From contig NZ_QPMM01000017.1 of the NCBI RefSeq assembly GCF_003419895.1, positions 62,001 to 126,000 on the forward strand: DNA of 64,000 nucleotides, given 5' to 3'. Below the pieces are notes generated by a model. The model was given only the letters and a program-made list of their open reading frames with translations, was not told the DNA's origin and made no database searches. Positions 18,113 to 26,329 of the stretch are shown here, piece after piece (the first letter of the stretch is position 1; the number at the start of each line of letters is the position of its first letter). The DNA comes from Chitinophaga silvatica (GTDB lineage Bacteria > Bacteroidota > Bacteroidia > Chitinophagales > Chitinophagaceae). The translations under genes were made by a program, and so were the position numbers.

Positions 18113-18229
18113 TCATAAAAATTCATAGTCGCCGTTCTTTTTTTCATTTGCAAAAACTTCCTGAGTAGCGAGGTAAGTATGTTCGCCCACAAAGGGGTAA
18201 CCTTCATTATAACTATTTCCTTCTAACAT
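18113..18229 (-). CDS. Possible small ORF or gene remnant (38 codons)
   Basis: The gap between the secreted protein and the DUF4279-like gene holds an ATG-started 38-codon frame ending YEFL. Its composition is protein-like (EGYPFVGEHTYLATQEVF). Upstream the same frame stays open into the 3' end of the DUF4279-like gene but in a different frame, so it could be the tail of a decayed gene. No clear ribosome binding site is seen. Real coding status is uncertain. Confidence 0.25.
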   Translation of the reverse strand: MLEGNSYNEGYPFVGEHTYLATQEVFANEKKNGDYEFL

Positions 18230-18252
18230 GCTCATTAAGAAAAACAAGCATC

Positions 18253-18675
18253 TTAAGATGGATCGTTGGGCATACAATAAAGATCTACATCAAACTCAAT
18301 GTTTAACTCTTTAACCAGGTTGTTATACCTTGTATCCAGGTGCAACCACGGGGTACTTTCTTCGTTCCCAAAATATGTAAATACAGCACAGGAGATCTCT
18401 GAATAATACTTTTCGCATAAGGGTTTCAAAACATCCTTTTTCTCTTCAAAAAATTTTAATAAGATATTCATTTGTTCTTCAAAGGAAGTAGTTGTATCAG
18501 AAGTGGCTTCCAGTAACCAGCCATTTTCCTTTGCCGGCATTGGAATTTTAGGATTTCTTGGCTCTCCTCTAATTAGAACAAAGGAGGGGGTAACACCTAA
18601 GATCCTGCTGATTTCATCATGGGTAATATCATTAAATCTCCAGATACCAAACCTTAATACTATTTCATTTTTCAT
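18253..18675 (-). CDS. DUF4279-like protein
   Basis: A 140-residue soluble protein. The pattern of an early DEISRILGVTPSF segment, a GEPR turn, a conserved Trp (GWLLEATS), a helical EEQMNILLKFFEEK stretch and an acidic end (LNIEFDVDLYC) fits my recollection of DUF4279. Members of that family are found among small accessory proteins, some near polymorphic toxins, so an immunity role is conceivable but unsupported here because no toxin gene is adjacent. The ATG at 18675 is the only sensible start. Confidence 0.55.
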   Translation of the reverse strand: MKNEIVLRFGIWRFNDITHDEISRILGVTPSFVLIRGEPRNPKIPMPAKENGWLLEATSDTTTSFEEQMNILLKFFEEKKDVLKPLCEKYYSEISCAVFTYFGNEESTPWLHLDTRYNNLVKELNIEFDVDLYCMPNDPS

Positions 18676-19191
18676 TATAACTCATATTAGATCAAAAAGG
18701 TAGATAAATGCTATGTGTAGGGGAAAACTCATCTCAAGAACAGATGTCGAATTTCTGGCACAGGTTTTCTGTTATTAATATTACTAAAAAATCCCATTCC
18801 TTAGATTATAATGGAATGGCAACCGTTGAATTTTAAGAGTAAATAAGGGAATTATGCCGTCTAAATTAATTATCTTCGCGCAGCCTAAAAGTGTGCAGTT
18901 TAAGTATCGTACTGATTTTCAGTAACTTACACTGCAAAACGGTTTTAATAGTATAAGATTTTAATGTCTTATTCATTAAAGATGGTTATGTGATACGTCA
19001 ATATGGCAAGTGTGGTATAGATAGGCGATTCAGAATCATTTACCTCACCAATGCCGTATGCAGATTGATTTTCATCATAATTTTTCCGGGAAACGCGCCC
19101 TGCCAATCCTACCCGCCGTTGTGACTTCATGGCAGAAAAATAAACAAGGAATCATTATTGCTTCTTAAAGAACACTTTATATAATTCAATT
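18676..19191 (+). promoter_or_regulatory. 516-base gene-free region: structured leader of tig
   Basis: No credible gene lies here. A -7-like box TATCTTCG at 18871-18878 would start a ~310-base leader before tig. Right after it three nested pairings form a long hairpin: AGTGT (18890-18894) with ACACT (18929-18933), AAGT with ACTT, and TACTGA with TCAGTA around a TTT loop. A second hairpin is possible at 19100-19135 (CTGCCA with TGGCAG). It may be a regulatory leader or a separate small RNA. No T-run terminator is visible before tig. Confidence 0.4.
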
Positions 19192-20571
19192 ATGGCAACC
19201 GTAACGAGAGAAAACATTGGTTTATTGAACGATAAGATCACTGTGAAATTGAGCCAGGAAGATTATCTTCCTAATTTTGACAAAGCAGTAAAACAATTCA
19301 GCAAACAAGCTAATATCCCAGGCTTCCGTAAAGGAATGGTGCCTGCTGGCATGGTTAAGAAGATGCATGGTCAGGCTATCTTCGGCGATGAGATCCTGAA
19401 AACAGTTGAAAAAGAGTTGATGGGATACGTGCAAAATGAAAAGCTGGAAATCTTCGGTCAACCGTTATCACTCGATAAAGAGGCTAAGAACCTAGACTTC
19501 AATGCTCCGGCTGAATATGCCTTTGAATTTGAAGTTGGTTTGAAACCAGCTTTTGATGTTACTCCACTCGACAACAACAAGACCACTCTTACCCGTTATA
19601 AAGTAGCGGTTTCTGACGAAATGGTTGAAGATGAAGTAAACCGTTTACAATTAAAAGGTGGAAAAACTACCGAACCTGAAACAATTACTTCTGAAGATAA
19701 CGTTATAAACGTTAAATTCGAGGAAGCAGATGCAAAAGGCAATGTTATCGAAGGCGGTATCGTAAAAGAGAATGCATTACTCGTTAAATATTTCACTCCA
19801 TCTATTCAGGAGCAATTAATGGGTAAAAAAATCGATGATACTATCGTTTTCCAATTAGCAACTTCTTTCGACGAGCAACGTCTGGGCTGGATCCTGAAAG
19901 ACCTGGGCTTTGCAACTGACGATAAAGAAGCAGCTCAAAAATATTTCAAACTGACTATCACTAAAGTTGGTCTGATTGAAAAAAGAGAATTAAACGAAGA
20001 GTTCTTCAAAGAAGTTTATCCGGGAGAAGAAATCACCACTGAAGAAGCTTTCCGTGCTAAACTGAAAGAAGAAATCGGTAAATACTGGGATTCTGAAAGC
20101 CGCAACCATCTCCACAACGATCTGTTCGAAGTGCTGGTTCACGAAACTCCTATCGATTTACCAAAGGATTTCCTCAAACGTTGGCTGCAAGTTGGCGGTG
20201 AAAAACCTAAAACTGCCGAAGAAGCAGAAAAAGAATATCCAAGCTTCGACCACCAATTACGTTGGACACTGATCAGCGATAAACTGGTTAAAGAAAATAA
20301 ACTGGACGTTTCTTTCGATGAACTGAAAGACAATGCCAAACAAAAAGTATTAGGCTACTACGGTGCTGCTGCATCTGACGGAGCAGAGTGGTTAGACAGC
20401 TACCTGGATCGCCTTTTACAAGACGAAAAGTTTGTAGACCAGACTTATCGCGAAATGATCACAACCAAATTATTTGACTGGGCTGAAGCTAAGGTGAAAG
20501 TAACAGAAGAGGAAATCAAAGCAGAAGATTTTGTTAATTTACCTCATAAACATCACCATCATGAACATTAA
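19192..20571 (+). CDS. tig: Trigger factor, ribosome-associated chaperone
   Basis: A 459-residue protein. The N-terminal ribosome-binding domain (~1-115) has the signature GFRKGMVPAGMV. A shortened middle domain (~155-255) replaces the FKBP-type prolyl isomerase, as is usual in Bacteroidota, and a helical substrate-binding C-terminal region follows. It holds nascent chains at the ribosome exit. The tail is very His-rich (HKHHHHEH), which could bind metal. It is followed by clpP with an 11-base overlap and then clpX, the widespread tig-clpP-clpX order, with an unusually long leader upstream. Confidence 0.93.
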   Translation: MATVTRENIGLLNDKITVKLSQEDYLPNFDKAVKQFSKQANIPGFRKGMVPAGMVKKMHGQAIFGDEILKTVEKELMGYVQNEKLEIFGQPLSLDKEAKNLDFNAPAEYAFEFEVGLKPAFDVTPLDNNKTTLTRYKVAVSDEMVEDEVNRLQLKGGKTTEPETITSEDNVINVKFEEADAKGNVIEGGIVKENALLVKYFTPSIQEQLMGKKIDDTIVFQLATSFDEQRLGWILKDLGFATDDKEAAQKYFKLTITKVGLIEKRELNEEFFKEVYPGEEITTEEAFRAKLKEEIGKYWDSESRNHLHNDLFEVLVHETPIDLPKDFLKRWLQVGGEKPKTAEEAEKEYPSFDHQLRWTLISDKLVKENKLDVSFDELKDNAKQKVLGYYGAAASDGAEWLDSYLDRLLQDEKFVDQTYREMITTKLFDWAEAKVKVTEEEIKAEDFVNLPHKHHHHEH

Positions 20572-21262
20572 TAACGAATTCAGAAAATATGCCATCCATC
20601 ATCGTGGAATCAGCAGCCTGGTTGTAGATAGCTATGCTAAAAGTCACCAGCTCAATAGCCTGACCCCGTATATCCTGGAAGAACGTCAGATGAATATGAC
20701 TCAGATGGACGTTTTCTCCCGGTTGATGGCTGATCGTATTATTTTCCTCGGCGACCCGATTAACGACTATGTTGCAAACGTAATCACGGCTCAACTGTTG
20801 TTCCTCGAATCTGCCGATCGTAACCGCGATATTCAGATGTATATCAATAGCCCTGGTGGTAGCGTATATGCCGGTTTAGGTATCTACGACACCATGCAGA
20901 TCATTTCTCCGGAAGTTGCTACTATCTGCACCGGTATGGCTGCCTCTTTTGGCGCTGTATTGCTGGTAGCTGGTAACAAAGGAAAACGTACAGCTCTGAA
21001 ACACGCTCGCGTAATGATCCACCAACCTCATGGTGGCGCTGAAGGTCAGACTTCCGATATCGAAATCACCGCTCGTGAATTCGTGAAACTGAAGAAAGAA
21101 CTCAACGAAATCATTGCAACCCACTGCGGACAACCAGTGAAAAAAGTAGAGAAAGATTCAGATCGTGACTACTGGATGACCGCCGACGAAGCAAAAGAAT
21201 ATGGTATCATTGATGACGTTCTTCAGAAAAATCCTAAGAAAAATCTGGAAACTCCTCAATAA
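20561..21262 (+). CDS. clpP: ATP-dependent Clp protease proteolytic subunit
   Basis: A 233-residue serine protease subunit. The catalytic triad is Ser129 (GMAASFGAV), His154 (MIHQPHGG) and Asp203 (DRDYWM). ATG 20561 lies inside the end of tig (11-base overlap), consistent with coupled translation. Longer starts upstream would only translate tig in another frame. It forms the barrel that degrades proteins unfolded by ClpX, encoded next. The ~40-residue N-terminal extension before the core is common in this phylum. Confidence 0.95.
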   Translation: MNINNEFRKYAIHHRGISSLVVDSYAKSHQLNSLTPYILEERQMNMTQMDVFSRLMADRIIFLGDPINDYVANVITAQLLFLESADRNRDIQMYINSPGGSVYAGLGIYDTMQIISPEVATICTGMAASFGAVLLVAGNKGKRTALKHARVMIHQPHGGAEGQTSDIEITAREFVKLKKELNEIIATHCGQPVKKVEKDSDRDYWMTADEAKEYGIIDDVLQKNPKKNLETPQ

Positions 21263-21288
21263 GCCTAAAGCTTAATCGAATAATAGCT

Positions 21289-21343
21289 TGTAGCGAAGAA
21301 GGTAGCGACATATTACAAAAAAAACGCTGCTTCCTTCGCTACA
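21289..21343. repeat. Long imperfect hairpin between clpP and clpX
   Basis: Arms 21289-21307 and 21325-21343 pair over 19 positions (10 outer pairs perfect, about three inner mismatches or G-U) around an A-rich 17-base loop. It lies 26 bases after the clpP stop. It lacks a T run, so it may be a processing or mRNA-stability hairpin rather than a terminator. Confidence 0.6.
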
Positions 21344-21363
21344 CTGTTTTAACCGATTTACCG

Positions 21364-21371
21364 TAAATTTG
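21364..21371 (+). promoter_or_regulatory. -7 box of clpX
   Basis: TAAATTTG fits TAnnTTTG exactly and lies 45 bases before the clpX ATG. This suggests clpX can be transcribed apart from tig-clpP. No good -33 TTG is seen. Confidence 0.55.
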
Positions 21372-21416
21372 TAACCCTGACAATGATAGTTTCGTAGAAA
21401 ATTAATCTATTCAGTA

Positions 21417-22661
21417 ATGAAAGAATCAAAAATTCGTTGTTCCTTTTGCAGCCGCTCTAAAGAAGAAGTGCAGATATTGATCGCTGGCGCTGAAGGACAT
21501 ATCTGTGAAAACTGTGTGGCTAACGCTCAGGAAATAATAGATCAGGAGTTATTTACCCCAGGTCGTAAAACCACTTCTCCGGCTGCCCAGCACTTTACTA
21601 CCAAAGTAGCTAAACCAGTCGATATCAAGAAGTTCCTGGACGAATATGTTATCGGTCAAGATGACGCCAAAAAAATACTGGCTGTTGCTGTTTACAACCA
21701 CTATAAAAGATTAAACCAAAAAATCGAAGATGATGAAGTGGAAATCGAAAAATCCAACATCGTCATGGTGGGTGAAACCGGTACCGGTAAAACCTTGCTG
21801 GCTAAATCAATCGCCAAACAATTAAACGTTCCCTTTACCATCGTTGATGCTACTGTTTTCACAGAAGCAGGTTACGTAGGTGAAGACGTTGAAAGCATAT
21901 TAAGCCGCCTCCTGCAAGTTTGCAACTACGACGTTGAAGCTGCAGAACGCGGTATCGTATATATCGACGAAATCGATAAAATCGCCCGTAAAAGCGATAA
22001 CCCTTCCATCACCCGTGATGTAAGCGGCGAAGGCGTGCAACAAGGATTACTCAAACTCCTGGAAGGAACTGAAGTACTGGTACCTCCTCAGGGCGGCCGT
22101 AAGCACCCCGAACAAAAACTGATTAAACTCAACACTCAGAATATTCTGTTCATCTGCGGTGGCGCTTTCGATGGTATCGAAAGAATCATCAGCAGAAGAG
22201 TTCAAACCCATTCTATCGGCTTTACCGTTAACAAGGAAAAAGAAGAAGAAAACAGAAAACAAATCCTCAGATACATCAACTCTCAGGATCTGAAATCTTT
22301 CGGTCTTATCCCTGAATTACTGGGCCGCTTACCGGTTGTCACCTATCTGAACTCTTTAGATCGTGACACCCTGAAATCTATTTTAACAGCACCAAAAAAT
22401 GCGCTTATCAAGCAATATAAAAAGCTGTTTAAAGTAGAAAATATCGACCTGCAGGTTGAAGAAGCTGCCATCGACTATATCGTTGATAAAGCTATGGAAT
22501 ACAAACTCGGAGCCCGTGGCTTACGCTCTATCTGTGAAGTTGTGCTGAGCGATGCAATGTATGAACTTCCATCTTCCACTGAAGAAGTGTTCCATCTGAC
22601 CAGAGAATATGCCGAAGCTAAACTGGAAAAATCAACCTTGGTTCAATTGAAGGTAGCTTAG
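21417..22661 (+). CDS. clpX: Clp protease ATP-binding subunit ClpX
   Basis: A 414-residue AAA+ unfoldase. The N-terminal C4 zinc finger is CSFC (8-11 region) with CENC about 22 residues on. Walker A is GETGTGKTLLAK, followed by the pore loop GYVGEDVES, Walker B IVYIDEIDKI, and sensor regions to ARGLRSICE. It unfolds tagged proteins for ClpP. It lies behind clpP with its own -7 box and a hairpin between, and is closed by a strong hairpin. Confidence 0.96.
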   Translation: MKESKIRCSFCSRSKEEVQILIAGAEGHICENCVANAQEIIDQELFTPGRKTTSPAAQHFTTKVAKPVDIKKFLDEYVIGQDDAKKILAVAVYNHYKRLNQKIEDDEVEIEKSNIVMVGETGTGKTLLAKSIAKQLNVPFTIVDATVFTEAGYVGEDVESILSRLLQVCNYDVEAAERGIVYIDEIDKIARKSDNPSITRDVSGEGVQQGLLKLLEGTEVLVPPQGGRKHPEQKLIKLNTQNILFICGGAFDGIERIISRRVQTHSIGFTVNKEKEEENRKQILRYINSQDLKSFGLIPELLGRLPVVTYLNSLDRDTLKSILTAPKNALIKQYKKLFKVENIDLQVEEAAIDYIVDKAMEYKLGARGLRSICEVVLSDAMYELPSSTEEVFHLTREYAEAKLEKSTLVQLKVA

Positions 22662-22687
22662 TACTATATACCAGATAAGATTCTAAC

Positions 22688-22730
22688 AAAAGGATTTACT
22701 GAAACATCTTTAATCTCAGTAAATCCTTTT
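22688..22730 (+). terminator. Terminator after clpX
   Basis: A 15-bp perfect stem (22688-22702 with 22716-22730) whose 3' arm ends in TTTT, 27 bases after the clpX stop. Confidence 0.75.
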
Positions 22731-22775
22731 GCATTAAAATACAACCAATCTTCGAACCATAAAAAACACAATTTT

Positions 22776-22964
22776 ATGCAAGAACTAATTCAGCAATTGC
22801 AGGAAAAAGCCGGCCTCACACCCGAACAAGCTGCTCAGGCTATTGATGTTATCAAAGAATATGTAAAAGGTAAACTGCCTCCATTTATCGCCGGTACCGT
22901 TGATAACTGGTTTGCTGGTATGGCTAAAGAAAGCAATGCAGCAACCGATGATTTTCTGGGGTAG
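22776..22964 (+). CDS. Small conserved helical protein
   Basis: A 62-residue protein with two or three predicted helices (LTPEQAAQAIDVIKEYVKGKLP, then AGTVDNWFAGMAKE). It resembles short helical proteins common in Bacteroidota (DUF937/DUF2267-like flavour), but I cannot name the family. The ATG is at 22776, after an A-rich stretch. The stop TAG is the first codon of a large palindrome that fills the whole gap to the next gene. Confidence 0.6.
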   Translation: MQELIQQLQEKAGLTPEQAAQAIDVIKEYVKGKLPPFIAGTVDNWFAGMAKESNAATDDFLG

Positions 22965-23170
22965 CTCGCAAGCGAGCTTTTTCTCGCAATGGCACAAAGA
23001 TTAATATTAAGAAGTATAAGGATCGAAGCGAATGTTTTTAAGGACTTCCGTTAGGTTTCAATTATAATAGAAACCAGTCAGTAGTTCTTAATAACATTCG
23101 CTTCGATCCTTATACTTCTTAATATTAATCTTTGTGCCATTGCGAGAAAAGCCTGCGAGCCTGCGAGCTA
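22962..23170. repeat. Large intergenic palindrome, copy A
   Basis: The inner arms 22979-23036 and 23093-23150 are perfect reverse complements over 58 bases. Outer arms with CTCGCA/TGCGAG extend the pairing, imperfectly, to TAG (22962) and CTA (23170). A smaller GGTTTC/GAAACC hairpin sits in the loop (23054-23075). The arms share the stretches TTTTCTCGCAA, CAAAGATTAATATTAAG and ATAAGGATCGAAGCG with copy B at 37186-37393. It lies between two converging genes and both stop codons fall on its ends. It probably also ends both transcripts. Confidence 0.9.
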
Positions 23171-24043
23171 CAAACTCTTCAGATACAGATACAGCGCTTC
23201 TAATTCTACATCAGTATATTTCGCTGTCATTTGCCAAGGCATATCCTCATTTTTCAATGCTTTTCCTTCAGGTGTATTGCCGGTACGTAAAGCAGTAATA
23301 AATTCATCCTTGCTCCATTTACCAATATGGCCGGATGACGTAATATTAGCCACAGTAGCACCTCCTGGAACAGGATTTTCACCACCGGTTAATGTAGTCT
23401 TATGACATCCCGTGCAGGAAGCCGATAAATACTTGCCATAACTAACAGAAGCTGTTTTTTCCACAACAGCAGGTTGCTGATGCTGATGATCTATTATATC
23501 TGCAGGGAATAACGGAAGTTTACCCAATACAGCCAGGATTTTCCCCATAGGTTTAATGACGATCTCTGGACTTGGACGATCTACATAGGGTTGTGATTTG
23601 CAAAAGGCTATAATAGCTGAAATATCCTCATCATCCATCCTGTAATAGTCTTCAGACGGCATTAATAACAAAGACTTGTTTTCAACATTTAAACCATGGC
23701 GCAATGCGCTTAACCAGGCTTTATCATCAAAACTTTCAGGCAAACCATTCTTACCATAGGTAAGATTGGACCCTCCAATTGTTCCGATTGCCGGATCATT
23801 TACAAATACTTTTCCGCCTAAATCGGCAGCGTGGCATTCGCCACAACCTTTAATTTCATAAAGATGCTTACCATTGGCAATGGTTGCAGAATCAGTACCT
23901 ACTTGGATAGGTCGTACATTTACTGCATAAGTGTTGTTTACCTTTTGATTAAACTTATAAGCAAGTACAGAATAGGTGATTGCACCTATAACCAGCAGGC
24001 TGGCCAGTACAATACCAGCCCATTTTAAAATCTTGGAGAACAT
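23168..24043 (-). CDS. Membrane-anchored di-haem cytochrome c
   Basis: A 291-residue protein with an N-terminal membrane anchor (~8-30) and two class I cytochrome c domains facing the periplasm. The haem motifs are CGECH (~71-75) and CTGCH (~209-213), with candidate axial Met residues after each (LLMPSEDY; DMPWQM). It probably carries electrons in a respiratory or dehydrogenase chain. No partner gene is adjacent. Its TAG stop is part of palindrome copy A. Confidence 0.88.
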   Translation of the reverse strand: MFSKILKWAGIVLASLLVIGAITYSVLAYKFNQKVNNTYAVNVRPIQVGTDSATIANGKHLYEIKGCGECHAADLGGKVFVNDPAIGTIGGSNLTYGKNGLPESFDDKAWLSALRHGLNVENKSLLLMPSEDYYRMDDEDISAIIAFCKSQPYVDRPSPEIVIKPMGKILAVLGKLPLFPADIIDHQHQQPAVVEKTASVSYGKYLSASCTGCHKTTLTGGENPVPGGATVANITSSGHIGKWSKDEFITALRTGNTPEGKALKNEDMPWQMTAKYTDVELEALYLYLKSL

Positions 24044-24180
24044 AACAGTTAATAATATTTTGATTGGTAAAGGTAATAGGCCGATGTAAGAAAAAAACCA
24101 GTAGTACTACTTAAAAATCATAACGTGGAAGTACAGAAACTTCCTATAGTTTTATACATTCTCCCAAACATTCAGGTATA

Positions 24181-24207
24181 GAAAAGCACCCTTAAAGGGT
24201 GCTTTTC
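24181..24207. terminator. Hairpin, likely end of the acyl-CoA dehydrogenase transcript
   Basis: An 11-bp perfect stem GAAAAGCACCC/GGGTGCTTTTC with a 5-base loop. Runs of A and T are part of the stem, so it could act on either strand. It is ~210 bases beyond the minus-strand dehydrogenase stop. Confidence 0.6.
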
Positions 24208-24311
24208 AATGGGTAGAAATGTTTCAAATCTTTCTGTGATTTTGTGTTAAGGTTGATAAACGGTAAAGAGTGACGAATTAACCCAAATTTAACGTTCCTT
24301 TTGCAATATTC

Positions 24312-24344
24312 AATAACACTAAAGGGTTAATGTTATTTTTTTTT
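24312..24344 (+). terminator. Strong plus-strand terminator without an upstream gene
   Basis: Stem AATAACA-c-TAA with TTA-a-TGTTATT around loop AGGG, followed directly by a run of nine T (24336-24344). The T run shows it works on the plus strand, where no gene ends. Confidence 0.75.
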
Positions 24345-24417
24345 GAAAAATTGATGAACGGTAATAATACTAATATTCACAAATTATAAAAAAAATTGGT
24401 CTTCAATCTTATCAAAA

Positions 24418-25557
24418 TCAACGTAAAACCTCTCTCGCAATTACCACTTTCTGGATCTCGGAAGTACCCTCTCCAATAGTACATAATTTTGCATCTCGAT
24501 AAAATTTTTCGACAGGAAAGTCCTTTGTATAACCATATCCACCGAAAATCTGAACAGCATCATTAGCAACCCTTACAGCTACTTCAGACGCGAAATACTT
24601 AGCCATGGCGGCTTGCGCTGTCATTTTAACCTTTCGGTTTTTCATATCTGCTGCCTGTAAGGTGAGTAATTCCGCGGCCTCTATTTCGGTAGCCATATCG
24701 GCCAGTTTAAAGGATATTCCCTGAAAATTAGCAATAGGCTGATCGAACTGATGGCGCTCTTTTGCATATTTTAATGCTGCATCCCTTGCTCCCTTAGCAA
24801 TTCCCAATGATAATGCAGCTATAGATATTCTTCCTCCATCCAATACTTTCATCGCCTGAATAAAGCCCTCACCAACTTTCCCCAACAAATTAGCTTCAGG
24901 TATTCTGCAATTATCAAAAATCATTTCAGCGGTTTCGGAAGCACGCATTCCCAGCTTATTCTCTTTCTTTCCGCCGCTAAACCCTGGGGTACCCCTCTCT
25001 ACAATAAATGCGCTCATACCATGGCTATCTCTGATATCTCCGGTGCGGGCTATCACTACCGCCACTTCTCCGCTTTTACCATGTGTAATCCAGTTTTTAG
25101 TACCATTAATCACCCATTCATTACCCTCCTTATGAGCAACACATTTCATATTCATGGCATCCGAACCCGTATTAGGCTCAGTAAGCCCCCATGCTCCTAT
25201 CCATTCAGCAGTAGCCAATTTGGGCAAATAACGCTGTTTTTGTTCTTCATTGCCAAATTGCAGGATATGCCCGGTGCATAAGGAATTATGTGCGGCTACG
25301 CTTAACCCGATAGCTCCGCATATTCTGGCCACCTCACTTATTACGGTTACATATTCCAGGTATCCTAATCCACTTCCCCCGTATTCCTGAGGCACCAGCA
25401 CTCCCATCAGGCCCAGCTGCCCCATTTGCCTAAGCACTGCAGCGGGGAACTCCTGCTTCTCATCCCATTCAATCACGTATGGCTGTATGTTTGTTTTTCC
25501 GAAATCCCGGATCATTTGTGCAATCTGTTGTTGCATTTCCGTAGGCTCAAAATTCAT
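24418..25557 (-). CDS. Acyl-CoA dehydrogenase
   Basis: A 379-residue FAD enzyme of the short/branched-chain acyl-CoA dehydrogenase type. Family motifs are GAWGLTEPNTGSDA, KNWITHG, the arginine-rich KERHQFDQPI and QIFGGYGYTKDFPVEKFYRDA. The catalytic base Glu lies in CTIGEGTSEIQ. It oxidises acyl-CoA to enoyl-CoA and passes electrons to ETF. It begins 12 bases after the HhH gene stops and is the last gene of the porX run. The precise chain length cannot be told. Confidence 0.93.
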   Translation of the reverse strand: MNFEPTEMQQQIAQMIRDFGKTNIQPYVIEWDEKQEFPAAVLRQMGQLGLMGVLVPQEYGGSGLGYLEYVTVISEVARICGAIGLSVAAHNSLCTGHILQFGNEEQKQRYLPKLATAEWIGAWGLTEPNTGSDAMNMKCVAHKEGNEWVINGTKNWITHGKSGEVAVVIARTGDIRDSHGMSAFIVERGTPGFSGGKKENKLGMRASETAEMIFDNCRIPEANLLGKVGEGFIQAMKVLDGGRISIAALSLGIAKGARDAALKYAKERHQFDQPIANFQGISFKLADMATEIEAAELLTLQAADMKNRKVKMTAQAAMAKYFASEVAVRVANDAVQIFGGYGYTKDFPVEKFYRDAKLCTIGEGTSEIQKVVIAREVLR

Positions 25558-25569
25558 AAATACGTGGGT

Positions 25570-26265
25570 TTAATGTTTGACCGTTATGTAATGTTCAATT
25601 TTACGATAAATAATATCATCCACCAACGGTAGCTGCCGAAGGTCGGATACCTGGCTGAAACCCGCATGCATGCTACGATATTGCACTATTAAATGGGCCA
25701 GTTTATAGCGGATGTATGGATGGGATGCCAAAGATTTTTCATCTGTGAGGTTGAGGTCTAGAATTTTTAGAGAACTATCACCAATCTTTAAAAAAGGTTG
25801 AATTTTTTGAAATGTACTATCGGGTAATCCATAACATTCTGCCACCTGCTGCACCTCATAGAACCCTCCAAGGGCTTCCCGGAACTTTACAATCCGCCTC
25901 GAAAACCCGGGGCCAATGCCGGGCAGCAACTGCCATTGAAGGCTATCTGCCGTATTTATATCGATTATAGGAGGTTTTTTCTTTACATAATGACTTAAAG
26001 TGTCTTTATATCTGGTGAAAGATTTCTGAACGGGATACTTTGGTAGCCTAACTGTTTTGGGAACAGTTATTATACTGTCGTAGATGAGTTGACGATGAAA
26101 ATCGTCTACCGCTGCCTGTAAATCCTTATCGGTATCTGGTAGGTATGGTGGGTTAATCCAATCCGGCAAATAATGAGTAAAAATAATCAGGATACTGAGC
26201 AGAATAATGCCAGCGCGCTCTTTGCGGGAAAACTGAAAGAATTCACGTATAAATTGCTTCAACAT
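25570..26265 (-). CDS. Helix-hairpin-helix (ComEA-like) membrane protein
   Basis: A 231-residue protein with an N-terminal membrane segment (GIILLSILIIFTHYLPDW) and two HhH regions: IDINTADSLQWQLLPGIGPGFSRRIVKFREALGGF (split by helix pairs) and a later LRQLPLVDDIIYRKIEHY. The fold usually binds DNA without sequence preference, as in ComEA in DNA uptake. In Bacteroidota this architecture is common outside obvious competence operons. It lies between the MBL hydrolase and the acyl-CoA dehydrogenase. Confidence 0.82.
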   Translation of the reverse strand: MLKQFIREFFQFSRKERAGIILLSILIIFTHYLPDWINPPYLPDTDKDLQAAVDDFHRQLIYDSIITVPKTVRLPKYPVQKSFTRYKDTLSHYVKKKPPIIDINTADSLQWQLLPGIGPGFSRRIVKFREALGGFYEVQQVAECYGLPDSTFQKIQPFLKIGDSSLKILDLNLTDEKSLASHPYIRYKLAHLIVQYRSMHAGFSQVSDLRQLPLVDDIIYRKIEHYITVKH

Positions 26266-26329
26266 AGGCTAACAAACTGCTACGAAGCTACAAACATTGC
26301 TTCGGCCTTTCGTTAACCAAATGCAAAGC

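Larger units (their letters stand above)
24044..24417 (+). other. 374-base gene-free region with two hairpins, possible small RNA
   Basis: The region between cytochrome c and acyl-CoA dehydrogenase has no gene on either strand. It holds a near-palindromic hairpin at 24181-24207 and a plus-strand terminator at 24312-24344. No annotated gene precedes that terminator on the plus strand. A transcript of ~100-250 bases may therefore end there, but I could not find a convincing promoter; the nearest candidate is TGATTTTG at 24237-24244. Confidence 0.35.

Noticed and set aside
19081..19135. Stretch resembling part of a cobalamin riboswitch core (CCGGGAA ... CCCGCCGTTGTGAC)
   Set aside because: The GGTG-type segment and the B12 box are missing, spacing is wrong, and trigger factor is not a known B12-regulated gene.
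22962..23170. Palindrome considered as a CRISPR array, attachment site or insertion sequence
   Set aside because: There are no regularly spaced direct repeats, no integrase or transposase, and no open frame inside.
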